Shown in pieces: positions 54,840 to 63,796 of a stretch of DNA of 64,000 nt. Position numbers and translations under genes: made by a program. The notes under the pieces are model-generated. The model was not told the origin of the DNA, did not search any database, and was given only the letters and a program-made list of their open reading frames with translations. Position 1 is the first letter of the stretch, and each line of letters opens with the position of its first letter. This DNA comes from Robertmurraya korlensis (lineage in GTDB: Bacteria; Bacillota; Bacilli; Bacillales; Cytobacillaceae). The stretch lies in NCBI RefSeq assembly GCF_023715225.1, contig NZ_JAMBNS010000016.1:1-64000 (forward strand), read 5' to 3'.

Positions 54840-55412
54840 CTATAGTTGAACTTGAGTACGAGAGTAATAGATGGCCATGTTCATTTCACATACGGTATTT
54901 GTTGTATTTTCATAGACTTGACAATTATCGGTTGTAAAAGAGACCGAATCTCCATTATTAATAGTAAAGGATTCTTCCTCACCAATTTTTACCGTTAGCC
55001 TTCCGGAATGAACAGTAATAGACTTCACTGTACCAGATCCACTTCGTTCAGAAAAATGCATACAGCCAGGTAGTAAACGAATTCTATATATTTCAACAGG
55101 AATACCAGGTGATGAAAAGGTATTGTACACTTCAAATAAGTCATCATCATCCGTAAAAAAAGGTTGCTCATCTACTTTTTTGATTTTCACCGAGGGATTC
55201 GTTGTTAAGAAAGAAGCAAACGGAATCTGAAGTCCTGCTGCAATTTTCCAAAGAGTTGAAACAGTGGGGTTAGAGGTGCCACGCTCGATTTGTCCGATCA
55301 TCGGTTTGCTAACACCTGTTAACTCAGCCAAATCTTCTAATGTCAAATGACGTTGCTGACGGAAATAACGCAACTGTTCACCAATTTGGACAGATAAAGA
55401 GTTTTTATCCAT
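54840..55412 (-). CDS. XRE-family regulator with cupin domain
   Basis: 190-aa transcription regulator. N-terminal helix-turn-helix (IGEQLRYFRQQRHLTLEDLAEL, TGVSKPMIGQIERG) at residues about 9-65 and a C-terminal cupin fold about 110-185 (MHFSERSGSGTVKSITVHSG) that would bind a small effector. The start is ATG at 55412 with AAGGAG 11 bases upstream; the frame extends 13 codons further without support. Divergent from the aminotransferase gene, which it probably controls. Confidence 0.85.
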   Translation of the reverse strand: MDKNSLSVQIGEQLRYFRQQRHLTLEDLAELTGVSKPMIGQIERGTSNPTVSTLWKIAAGLQIPFASFLTTNPSVKIKKVDEQPFFTDDDDLFEVYNTFSSPGIPVEIYRIRLLPGCMHFSERSGSGTVKSITVHSGRLTVKIGEEESFTINNGDSVSFTTDNCQVYENTTNTVCEMNMAIYYSRTQVQL

Positions 55413-55557
55413 GTTTAATTGTACTCCTTCATTTGTGTAGCTATATGTCACGTTTTGTTATGTATAATATTTTTATCATAAGTCAGAAAATTGTCAATAC
55501 AACGACTATTAGTTAAAAGTAATTTATTTAATTTTTCAAAATATTTTCAAAAAACCA

Positions 55558-55585
55558 TTGCATAACCTGTATGTTATATTATACT
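55558..55585 (+). promoter_or_regulatory. Promoter with palindrome in the spacer, before the aminotransferase gene
   Basis: TTGCAT (55558-55563), 16-base spacer, TATACT (55580-55585). The spacer largely consists of ATAAC-CTGTAT-GTTAT (55562-55577), a likely operator for the divergent XRE-cupin regulator. Confidence 0.5.
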
Positions 55586-55665
55586 ATTTAAAACAATATA
55601 TCATATGCTGATTTCATCTATATGACGATCAGCTACCAGACCAATAATAGAAGGAAGCGACCACC

Positions 55666-56856
55666 ATGTATTATACATTTGCACCCCAAACCAAAAACTT
55701 TGAATCTTCTGCAGTAAGAGACATTCTTAAAGTGACTCAACAAGGACATGTCATCTCATTTGCTGGTGGATTACCAGCAGAAGATATCTTCCCTCTCGAA
55801 CAAGTGAAAATTGCCTATGAGAAAGTATTTGCTTCAGGAAATTCTTCTTTGCAATATGGTTTAACAGAAGGATTTATTCCGCTTAGAGAAGCAGTTAAAG
55901 CAAAGATGGAGGAAAGAGGAATTTCATCTACAGTTGATAATATTCTTCTAACCACCGGATCTCAGCAAGCCATTGACTTGTTTTCAAGAATTATGCTGAC
56001 TCCCGGTGATGTTGTTCTTACAGAGGATCCAACCTACTTAGCAGCTCTGCAAGTGTTTCGATCTTACGGGGCAAATGTCATTTCTGTATCTAGTGATGAA
56101 CATGGGATGTTACCAGAAGATTTAAAAGAGAAAATGGAGACATTAAATCCGAAATTTGTTTATATCATTCCTACCTTTGCTAATCCAGATGGGAAGGTAT
56201 GGAGCGATGATCGACGTCGAAAGCTTCTAAGCCTTTGCCAAGAGAATAATGTGCTTGTTTTAGAGGACGATCCATATGGGGATATTCAATTTCATTCAGA
56301 GGAACAATATAACCCTGTAGCTTCCTATGACCACGAACAAAGCCATGTTTTATATACTAGTACATTTTCAAAGTCCGTTGTCCCTGCATTAAGAACAGGG
56401 TGGGTAACTGGACCATCAGAAGTCATAAATATGATGGTACAAGCAAAGCAAATGAATGACTTACATTCCAGTTCCATTGACCAACAGGCACTCTATTATT
56501 TATTACGTGATTTTAACCTTGCTTCTCATATTGAAGTCATAAGAAGTGTCTATTATGAACGTATGACGATCATGAGAGACTACTTAAATAAATTAGGACC
56601 TGATTTGTTCAAATGGAAGGAACCAAAAGGTGGAATGTTTATCTGGGTGGAAGGCCATAAAGAATTAAACACAACTGCTCTATTAAACCAAGCCGTTGAA
56701 AAAGGAGTGGCCTTTGTTCCAGGCGCACCATTCTACGTGAATGAGCCAAAGAACAACACATTCAGACTAAACTTTAGCCACTCCACCCCTGAAACCATTG
56801 AACTCGGGATGGATCGTTTAATAAGTGTTTTGCTGAAGCCTGAGGTAGTTAAATAA
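55666..56856 (+). CDS. PLP-dependent aminotransferase (LysN/2-aminoadipate type)
   Basis: Class I/II aminotransferase of 396 aa, cytosolic. Motifs: ISFAGGLPAEDIFP, LQYGLTEGFIPLREAV, TTGSQQAIDLFSRI, the DDPYGDIQF segment and the PLP-lysine in TSTFSKSVVPALRTGW. The start MYYTFAPQTKNF lacks the DNA-binding domain of MocR regulators, so it is an enzyme, closest in plan to multi-substrate 2-aminoadipate or aromatic aminotransferases. The substrate is not predictable. AGGAAG lies about 11 bases before the ATG. A terminator follows. Confidence 0.85.
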   Translation: MYYTFAPQTKNFESSAVRDILKVTQQGHVISFAGGLPAEDIFPLEQVKIAYEKVFASGNSSLQYGLTEGFIPLREAVKAKMEERGISSTVDNILLTTGSQQAIDLFSRIMLTPGDVVLTEDPTYLAALQVFRSYGANVISVSSDEHGMLPEDLKEKMETLNPKFVYIIPTFANPDGKVWSDDRRRKLLSLCQENNVLVLEDDPYGDIQFHSEEQYNPVASYDHEQSHVLYTSTFSKSVVPALRTGWVTGPSEVINMMVQAKQMNDLHSSSIDQQALYYLLRDFNLASHIEVIRSVYYERMTIMRDYLNKLGPDLFKWKEPKGGMFIWVEGHKELNTTALLNQAVEKGVAFVPGAPFYVNEPKNNTFRLNFSHSTPETIELGMDRLISVLLKPEVVK

Positions 56857-56884
56857 TAACCACTACTTATTAAAGGACACTAGT

Positions 56885-56922
56885 AAAGACGTATGAATTT
56901 TGCATACGTCTTTTCTTTATTT
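56885..56922 (+). terminator. Terminator after the aminotransferase gene
   Basis: AAAGACGTATG and CATACGTCTTT pair around a 7-base loop, followed by TCTTTATTT. Confidence 0.85.
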
Positions 56923-56964
56923 ATCCGATCGGTTAGGGGATCAGGTTAAGCACCCGAACTGATA

Positions 56965-57155
56965 GTTAGGCGGAGAAATTCCGCTTAATTAGTAATTATG
57001 ATTAAAAAAGGCTTAAATAGACGGAAAAATTCCTCCTATTGGCTCGAAAAACCCGAAAATAGGAGGTTTTGCTTTGCATAAGCGGAAAATCTCCGCTTAT
57101 TTACCTAGAAATGGGCTCCATTCTGCATCTAACCGGAAAATCTCCGCTTATTTTA
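56965..57155 (+). repeat. Four-palindrome intergenic repeat element, copy 5
   Basis: Units at 56965-56991, 57015-57040, 57077-57103 and 57130-57155. The third is ATAAGCGGA-AAATC-TCCGCTTAT. Same orientation as copy 3 and reverse to copy 4, which it matches through units and spacers. It lies between the convergent aminotransferase and VCBS genes. The rest of 57156-57308 shows nothing. Confidence 0.8.
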
Positions 57156-57308
57156 CTTTTGCTGGTTACTCGCTTAAGGATCTCAAACATTCGAGAGAAC
57201 CTCATGCAATAGGAAGTGGTTTTTTCCTTTTGTTCAAAGCAACGAGAAAACATGATAATACACATAGTAAAAAATCTCAAGTTAACTGTAATTTGTATTT
57301 ATAACATC

Positions 57309-58034
57309 CTATTCATAAGAACCATAAATAGCTAAATCCTGATAGTCCAAAGTAAACGTAGTGCCGTTCCATTTTAATCTATTTTGAATAAGGCCTAAAG
57401 AATCCGCATGATATCTTCCAGCAATCTGTTGATAGGCTATTAGTTCATAAAGTTTATTTAAATCGTAATCTGTTGGATATAAGCCACTTATGGGGTCAAC
57501 CCACCCACTGATAGGAGTCTTCAGTTTCCCATTTTCATCGTAAATTTCGTTTAAATAATCAGTTCCACGCAGTGATATATCAATCAGATATTTTGCTTTA
57601 TTTATTTTACTTATTACTTCCACTTTATAATTATTTTTAAAAGAAACATCATATTGATACTGTTGATTATACACATTAGAGTCGAACAACAAACGAGGTG
57701 TATTATTAACAAACGAATAAATATAGTTATATGTTGTACCACCACTTCCGCCTGTTGGGATGGTTATTAAAATATCATTAACTCCATCACCTGTAAAATC
57801 ACCCAAAAACAGTGCGGGATCATATCCTGTGTTTTCCTTTAGCGGGATACGAACAAAAACTCCTGTTGCCCCATTCTGGATGACGAGGGTCATATTTTGA
57901 AACATTGGAAGATTTGATGCTTTGAAACCTGTCACAAATACATGATCAGGGATATGGTCACCATTTACATCCCCCTTGGCAAAAGCGACAACACCTGAAT
58001 TTCTCATACTTGTATTTAAATGATAATTATACAT
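57309..58034 (-). CDS. VCBS/FG-GAP repeat protein
   Basis: 241-aa protein with two calcium-binding-type repeats, KGDVNGDHIPDHVFV and LGDFTGDGVNDILIT, as in FG-GAP/VCBS beta-propeller blades. No signal peptide or membrane helix is seen, so it may act inside the cell or in the spore coat; similar short Bacillus proteins exist, but their function is unknown to me. Monocistronic. The ATG at 58034 has a weak AGGAG-like site (TAGGAGCC reading on the minus strand). Confidence 0.6.
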   Translation of the reverse strand: MYNYHLNTSMRNSGVVAFAKGDVNGDHIPDHVFVTGFKASNLPMFQNMTLVIQNGATGVFVRIPLKENTGYDPALFLGDFTGDGVNDILITIPTGGSGGTTYNYIYSFVNNTPRLLFDSNVYNQQYQYDVSFKNNYKVEVISKINKAKYLIDISLRGTDYLNEIYDENGKLKTPISGWVDPISGLYPTDYDLNKLYELIAYQQIAGRYHADSLGLIQNRLKWNGTTFTLDYQDLAIYGSYE

Positions 58035-58288
58035 ATAAGGCTCCTAGCATATTGGATTTATGCTTTAACTTATGCGCTAAACTGTACACATGTCATTCTC
58101 AAATTTAAGATTGCTAAAACAACAAGCAACTTAAACTTTCTATGTTTATATAATATGGGAAGGAGTGTTATCTATGCCCTGGCAACTGAAAATGCCATAC
58201 TTGATTGGTGAGCCCTTTGGAGTCTCTTTTGTCAGGAACATTAACTCTAAGAAAATAGAAATAAACTAATCCTTATTCTATTATTCAG

Positions 58289-58317
58289 CAAAAAAAAGAA
58301 ACCCCATCCGGTTTCTT
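58289..58317 (-). terminator. Terminator after the Gly/Ser/Cys-tailed protein gene
   Basis: AGAAACC and GGGTTTCT pair on the minus strand around GGAT, followed by TTTTTT. It lies about 20 bases after the stop. Confidence 0.8.
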
Positions 58318-58332
58318 TTTTCTTCCTATTAA

Positions 58333-59289
58333 TTAACTACTGCAGCCGCCTCCGCAACTGGAGCAACTTGAACCTCCTGAGTCTCCACTACCACCTGAAT
58401 CGCCTGAATCACTGCTACAAGCAAAACCGGAACAAGATGATCCACCACTGAAATGAGCAGCTTTTTGGTATTCCTCAGGAGCGACTTCGCTCATACGCTC
58501 ATGAAATTCTTCTTCATCGTATATGGAATAGTAGACCGCTGCCCCCGCTGCAACTGAATATATGTGGGCGTTACTTGTTGATGTATCTGAATCAACCTTC
58601 TTAAAACCTGTGCTTTGCAGCTCGGCCTCATGAATCTCATTTTTCATTTTACGAACTAAATATCTTTTCACTTCTAACCAATCTTCATTTTTTCTAAAAT
58701 ATTTGGATAGTAGCTCCTCCTCAGGTAATAGGCGGAAATCTTCTAAAATCTCCCGTTTAATGGGGTTTTGTAAAAAGCTCCCCCAGATTGCTCTGCTGTT
58801 CGTGGTCACTTCAAATAAACTAATATAAACCCAATCGAAAAAAGCTCGTTCGCCTGGAATCGGTGCGGTATCCAGATTAGGTGTGTGATGCAGTGTATCA
58901 TTGTAAAAGTCCTTGGAAAACTTCTCGTAATCCCTTGTAAACATTAGCATCTCATGCCAAATTTCATCTACATGATGGCTGAACATCGGAACTGTTTTTA
59001 ATAAACTATTCATCAAGAAATACCGCTTTAACTCAAACATTCCCCAGTCGAACTCATGATCCTTCCATTTAGGATGATTCTGTAAGACACGGTTTTTCAC
59101 ATTGTCCATATAAAAATTTGGTAAGGATTGATCGAGCTTTTTCACAATCGGGGTTCCTTCTTCTACCTGTACACCTAGTTGTTCTGGGATCGGGTCATTC
59201 CTTAATGATTTTTTCTTCCCGCTTGAAAACAATGTACTTCCTAGCAGAATAAAGATTCCTATTACCATAAATCCAATAAAAAGTTCCAT
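58333..59289 (-). CDS. Membrane-anchored GRDP-like protein with Gly/Ser/Cys-rich tail
   Basis: 318 aa. One N-terminal helix (FIGFMVIGIFILLGSTLF), then a helical domain (about 60-170) with SHHVDEIWHEMLMFTRDYEKF followed by LHHTPN, which resembles the H-x-V-D-x-x-W-H motif of glycine-rich domain-containing (GRDP, PF07173-like) proteins. The last ~45 residues are Gly, Ser, Asp and Cys only (about 8 cysteines in GGSSCSGFACSS to CSSCGGGCSS). The function is unknown; the tail could bind metal or form disulfides. Monocistronic with its own terminator. Confidence 0.65.
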   Translation of the reverse strand: MELFIGFMVIGIFILLGSTLFSSGKKKSLRNDPIPEQLGVQVEEGTPIVKKLDQSLPNFYMDNVKNRVLQNHPKWKDHEFDWGMFELKRYFLMNSLLKTVPMFSHHVDEIWHEMLMFTRDYEKFSKDFYNDTLHHTPNLDTAPIPGERAFFDWVYISLFEVTTNSRAIWGSFLQNPIKREILEDFRLLPEEELLSKYFRKNEDWLEVKRYLVRKMKNEIHEAELQSTGFKKVDSDTSTSNAHIYSVAAGAAVYYSIYDEEEFHERMSEVAPEEYQKAAHFSGGSSCSGFACSSDSGDSGGSGDSGGSSCSSCGGGCSS

Positions 59290-59397
59290 GCCCTCTCCCC
59301 TTTAAAATTATGTTCTTCACCTTATCTATACGATTTAATCATAGATAAGTTTCGTTCAATTTTCTAAAATTTAACAAACGTTTTCCTTGAGCAAAAC

Positions 59398-59444
59398 AAA
59401 AAATAGAAGCTTCTCACAAGTTAGTTAACTTATGAGAAACTTCC
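59398..59444 (-). terminator. Terminator of the glutaminase-asparaginase-aspartase-antiporter cluster
   Basis: GAAGTTTCTCATAAGTTA pairs with TAACTTGTGAGAAGCTTC on the minus strand (17-18 bases), followed by TATTTTTTG. It is about 240 bases after the antiporter stop; the stretch 59445-59685 contains no gene. Confidence 0.82.
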
Positions 59445-59685
59445 ATTGCATTAGTAAAATGTTAGCATTTTAAAGTAAATAGTGTTACCGTAATTCTCAC
59501 ACTCACCATGGAAATTGGATGAGCATTTATAAACTATAAAATAATTCAAAACAATAGAAGAAAAAATAAAGACCAAAAGTCTAAATTTTTATGTTGTAGA
59601 ATTAAAAGAGTTCAGAATACACCTCTAGGATTTTAAATTCTTACTTCCTTTTATGAATATTTCCCTTTAAAGAGAGAAAATATTT

Positions 59686-61095
59686 TTAGTTAGCCTGCTG
59701 TCGAAGTTTTTGGACATCATTTTTAGTGTACCAAATATATTTTCCTGTATAACCATAAATGATCGCTAGTAAAATGGAAACAAAACTTAACCACATAAAT
59801 GGAACATAAGAAAAGGTAGCTACTCCTAAAATCCCTGCCATGAAAATCCCGTTGTCAGACCATGGAATCATCCCAGATGTTAGTGTTCCACCGACTTCAG
59901 AATTTCGCGCTAATACTCTCCTATCAATATATAATTTATCATAGTTTTCTTCCATAATCTTAGGTGTTAAAATTAAAGATACGTACATAGCGCAACCAAA
60001 TACATTCGCTAAAAAGGCTACAATTATTGTTGATATAGTCACATTACCTGCTGAAGTTAGCCATTTCTGGAATTTAGATACTATTACTTTTAGTACTCCC
60101 AAATGTTCTAAAAGACCACCAAATCCTAATCCAAAAATAATTACGACGATTGATCCTAGCATCCCCTGGATCCCTCCACGGTTCAAAAGATTATCCATGA
60201 ATTCGATGCCTGTATCTATTGAAAAACCATTGTAAGCAATACCAATAGCTACGGAAAAGTCTACCCCTTGAAAGGCAGTTGCCCAAATAGCACCTAGGAA
60301 AGCTCCTGCAGCAATTGTTGGTATAGAAGGTTGTTTCAGTGCTAGCATTAGAATGACAAAAATAGCTGGAATGAGCATCCAGATTTGAATTGTAAAGTTT
60401 TCAAGTAATGCAGACTTTAGAAATTCCACCTTTTCCAAATCTGTATTTTTCCCGCTATACATAAACCCTACTATAGTAAAAAGAATAGCAGTAATGATAT
60501 ATGCAGGGATATCTAAATATAACATGCCACGTACGTGTGCAATAACATCAACTTTCGACATTGATGCAGCGAGTACGGTACTGTCAGAAAGTGGAGAAAG
60601 TTTATCTCCAAAGTATGCACCTGAAAGAACAGCACCAGCTACAAGCGGCAGAGGGATACCCATTCCTTCTCCTATTGCCATCATTGCGATTCCTGCAGTC
60701 CCTACTGTTCCCCACGATGTACCTGTTGCCAAAGATGTGATCGAGCAAGTGACGAGTGTAGCTAATAAGAAAATACTCGGGTGGATAAACTCTAAACCGT
60801 AATAAATAAGTGTTGGTACGACTCCTCCTGCAATCCAAGTACCGATAAGGGCACCAACTACCATGAGAATTAATATAGCCTCAAGACCATTTGAAATCCC
60901 ATTTGTAATAGCTTCTTGCAATTGCTGGTATCTGTGTCCTAAGTGTAATCCAAGTAAAATAACAATGAACCACGATATCAATAATGCTAGCTGTATCGGT
61001 AAATCAAATATAGTGGTAAATGAAAAAACAACGCTTAAAAACAAACCCAATGTTATGATAATCTCTAACATTGATGGTAATCGTACATTCCTCAC
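59686..61095 (-). CDS. NhaC-family Na+/H+ antiporter (MleN-like)
   Basis: Membrane antiporter of 469 aa with about 11-12 helices and NhaC motifs: SLATGTSWGTVGTAGIA, GAYFGDKLSPLSDSTVLA and GTLTSGMIPWSDNG. Relatives exchange Na+ for H+ or, as MleN of B. subtilis, malate for lactate with Na+/H+. In B. subtilis mleN lies near ansAB, as here, so a link to dicarboxylate products of aspartate is plausible. The start is a GTG at 61095 with AGGGGGAG 6 bases upstream; the open frame goes 7 codons further. Confidence 0.8.
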   Translation of the reverse strand: MRNVRLPSMLEIIITLGLFLSVVFSFTTIFDLPIQLALLISWFIVILLGLHLGHRYQQLQEAITNGISNGLEAILILMVVGALIGTWIAGGVVPTLIYYGLEFIHPSIFLLATLVTCSITSLATGTSWGTVGTAGIAMMAIGEGMGIPLPLVAGAVLSGAYFGDKLSPLSDSTVLAASMSKVDVIAHVRGMLYLDIPAYIITAILFTIVGFMYSGKNTDLEKVEFLKSALLENFTIQIWMLIPAIFVILMLALKQPSIPTIAAGAFLGAIWATAFQGVDFSVAIGIAYNGFSIDTGIEFMDNLLNRGGIQGMLGSIVVIIFGLGFGGLLEHLGVLKVIVSKFQKWLTSAGNVTISTIIVAFLANVFGCAMYVSLILTPKIMEENYDKLYIDRRVLARNSEVGGTLTSGMIPWSDNGIFMAGILGVATFSYVPFMWLSFVSILLAIIYGYTGKYIWYTKNDVQKLRQQAN

Positions 61096-61302
61096 ACCTA
61101 CTCCCCCTATCAACAATAAAGCTCTTTCGGAATTCTATATTTAAACGTTCATCTTTCTTTTAAAAGTCATCTCAAAATTAAGAGATACATAGGAAATATT
61201 TAATAACGAATATATTTTACTATCATACTATGGTTCCTAATAGGATGATTTTATAATCGGAGCTTATTACCTTTTAAGTTTTATTTATCAAAGTATTGTT
61301 TG

Positions 61303-62733
61303 TTACACTCGTTCGAAAAGGGCACTACCGGATATTCCGGGATTTGTCATTTCGTAAGGATTTAATATTAAATCAAGCTCTTCCTCTGTCAACACTTCAT
61401 ATTGTAGGCAAAGCTCTCTAATTAATTTACCTTTTAAGATGGCCTCTCGAGCAATTCGTGATGCAACTTCATACCCTATGTGAGGATTTACAGCTGTAAG
61501 TAATCCCACACTTTTTTCAACATATTCCTTCATCCGTCCTTCATTTGCTTTTATACCTGTTAAACAAAAGTCTGTAAAGCTTCGAAATGCATTGTTCATG
61601 ATGCTGATGGATTGCAGCAAGTTAAAAACCAACACAGGTTCCATCACGTTTAATTCCAGCTGTCCTGCTTCAGAGGCTAAGCAAATCGTATGGTCGTTTC
61701 CAATAACCTGAAAGGCAACTTGGTTAATAAGCTCTGGCATTACTGGGTTTACCTTTCCTGGCATGATGGAGGATCCAGGCTGACGTGATGGTAAGGTAAT
61801 TTCTCCAAATCCCGCACGAGGTCCAGATGCCATTAATCGTAAGTCATTTGCTATTTTGGACATATTCATCATGCAGACCTTCAATGCTGCTGACACTTCT
61901 GTGTAAGCATCTGTACTTTGTGTAGCATCGACAAGGTGTTCAGCTCCTACAAGCTGTAAGCCACTAATATCTGAAAGGTGCTTTACCACATTTTTTATAT
62001 ACTTAGGGTCAGCATTTAACCCTGTCCCTACAGCCGTCGCTCCCATATTCACTTCGTAAAGATGCAGGCGTGTTTGTCCAATCCGTTTAATGTCACGTTC
62101 CAATACAAGGCTGTAAGCTTCAAATTCTTGACCAAGGCGAATGGGTACAGCATCTTGAAGGTGAGTACGTCCCATTTTTATAATATGGTCAAATTGCTGA
62201 GCTTTTTTCTTAAAGGCATTTAACATGTCATTCATGGTATCCAGAAGCTTGTTCAGCATATTAAGTGTAGAGATATGTATGGCTGTCGGAAACACATCGT
62301 TTGTTGATTGCGACATATTCACATGACTATTAGGGCTTAATTTTCCATATTCTCCTTTATTATGGCCAAGTAACTCAAGCGCACGGTTTGCAATGACTTC
62401 ATTTGCATTCATATTCATTGACGTGCCGGCTCCGCCTTGGATCGGGTCGACTATAAAATACTCGTGCCATTTTCCCTCTAGGATTTCATCTGTAGATTGA
62501 ACAATTACATTACCAATTCCTTCATATAAACGCTTAATATCCATATTAGCAAGTGCTGCTGCTTTTTTAACCATTGCTAGCGCTTTTATCATTTCTGTAT
62601 GAATTTTATAGCTAGTGATTGGAAAATTTTCTACAGCCCGCAACGTTTGTATTCCATAATAAACATTTGCGGGTATTTCCTTCTCTCCAAGAAAATCTCT
62701 CTCAATTCGGTATTCTTTCTTGTCTATCACCAT
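61303..62733 (-). CDS. ansB: Aspartate ammonia-lyase (aspartase)
   Basis: Cytosolic enzyme: aspartate to fumarate + ammonia. Fumarase/aspartase superfamily with [22 protein letters not shown] at the start, [14 protein letters not shown], the TNDVFPTA region, TQSTDAY and the signature loop [16 protein letters not shown]. 476 aa from the ATG at 62733 (AAGGGGAG 8 bases upstream). It overlaps the end of ansA by 32 bases, so the two are coupled, as in B. subtilis ansAB. Confidence 0.95.
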   Translation of the reverse strand: MVIDKKEYRIERDFLGEKEIPANVYYGIQTLRAVENFPITSYKIHTEMIKALAMVKKAAALANMDIKRLYEGIGNVIVQSTDEILEGKWHEYFIVDPIQGGAGTSMNMNANEVIANRALELLGHNKGEYGKLSPNSHVNMSQSTNDVFPTAIHISTLNMLNKLLDTMNDMLNAFKKKAQQFDHIIKMGRTHLQDAVPIRLGQEFEAYSLVLERDIKRIGQTRLHLYEVNMGATAVGTGLNADPKYIKNVVKHLSDISGLQLVGAEHLVDATQSTDAYTEVSAALKVCMMNMSKIANDLRLMASGPRAGFGEITLPSRQPGSSIMPGKVNPVMPELINQVAFQVIGNDHTICLASEAGQLELNVMEPVLVFNLLQSISIMNNAFRSFTDFCLTGIKANEGRMKEYVEKSVGLLTAVNPHIGYEVASRIAREAILKGKLIRELCLQYEVLTEEELDLILNPYEMTNPGISGSALFERV

Positions 62734-63745
62734 TTCCTTCACTCCCCTTGTAAGTGTTAAAATCTAAATCATTTGCAACTGGTGTTTCCATAACCATCTT
62801 CACCTTTTGCGGATCCCCTGTCTTGCCTAAAGCCCACATTAATTTTGGAACAATGGCTTCAGTATTCATATTCCTTGAACGAATAATGGTATTACGATCA
62901 ACTTTTCTCCCTACTTCATAAATATCCATATCCTCTCCTTCTTCTAAACATTGAGTAGTAACGACAATAGATATTCCGTATTTAGTCAAGTCATTTAATT
63001 TTTCTACAATGTTTCTTCTGTCAAATGGAATACCACCGCTTCCATAACTCTCAACTACTATCCCTTTACATAAATTCTTCAGAGAGTCAAAGAATTCCGG
63101 CTTCATGCCAGGATACAACTTTATTAATAAAACATCTGTACAAAGGGAAGTATCTAGCTTTATCTCTTTATTCTTTGACGTATCGATTGGTAGATTATAA
63201 TGAATACACTCGTTATATATAAAAGCCACATAAGGATAATTAATGCTTTCAATCGCATCATAGCTTTTTGTTCTTACTTTAATTGCTCTTGTCCCTTGAA
63301 TAACTCTCCCATCAAAAACAACATATACTCCACCAATTTCTTCACAAGCAAACCGAAACGCATCAGAGATATTTCTTTTAGCATCTGTTTGCTGAAAGGA
63401 AATTGGGACTTGAGATCCTGTTATCACAATGGGTTTCCCACTATTTTGTAGCATATAAGATAGCGCAGCTGAAGTGTAAGCCATCGTATCTGTCCCATGT
63501 GTAATAACGAAGCCATCGTAATTATCGTAGTGCTCATATATTGATATTGCTATTTTCGCCCAATTTTCTGGTTGCATATTTGTACTATCTATATTCATCA
63601 AAGGCTTACTATCAATCTGACAATGTAAATTTATTCCTGAAAGATAACTCAAAAGTTCATCTCCCTTCATCTCAGGAGCTAATCCATTTTCTCCTTCTAA
63701 TGAAGCGATTGTCCCACCTGTAGTAAGTAACAGTAACTTCTTCAA
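62702..63745 (-). CDS. ansA: L-asparaginase (type I)
   Basis: Asparagine to aspartate + ammonia. Active-site threonine motif [10 protein letters not shown] at the N-terminus, second motif [16 protein letters not shown], and [10 protein letters not shown] with [11 protein letters not shown] further on. The start is TTG at 63745 with AAGGGG 8 bases upstream, giving 347 aa; the frame remains open 16 codons further without a ribosome binding site. There is no signal peptide, so it is cytosolic. It lies between glutaminase and aspartase genes. Confidence 0.93.
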   Translation of the reverse strand: MKKLLLLTTGGTIASLEGENGLAPEMKGDELLSYLSGINLHCQIDSKPLMNIDSTNMQPENWAKIAISIYEHYDNYDGFVITHGTDTMAYTSAALSYMLQNSGKPIVITGSQVPISFQQTDAKRNISDAFRFACEEIGGVYVVFDGRVIQGTRAIKVRTKSYDAIESINYPYVAFIYNECIHYNLPIDTSKNKEIKLDTSLCTDVLLIKLYPGMKPEFFDSLKNLCKGIVVESYGSGGIPFDRRNIVEKLNDLTKYGISIVVTTQCLEEGEDMDIYEVGRKVDRNTIIRSRNMNTEAIVPKLMWALGKTGDPQKVKMVMETPVANDLDFNTYKGSEGNGDRQERIPN

Positions 63746-63796
63746 GATAATATCCCCTTTATAACTTTCATTTTCAGTAATAAAATAGCTCAATAA

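Noticed and set aside
57074-57304. 76-codon frame starting MHKRKISAYLP, similar to another at 23533-23724
   Set aside because: Both are translations of the same intergenic repeat element (copies 5 and 3), which explains the apparent protein similarity; neither has a ribosome binding site.
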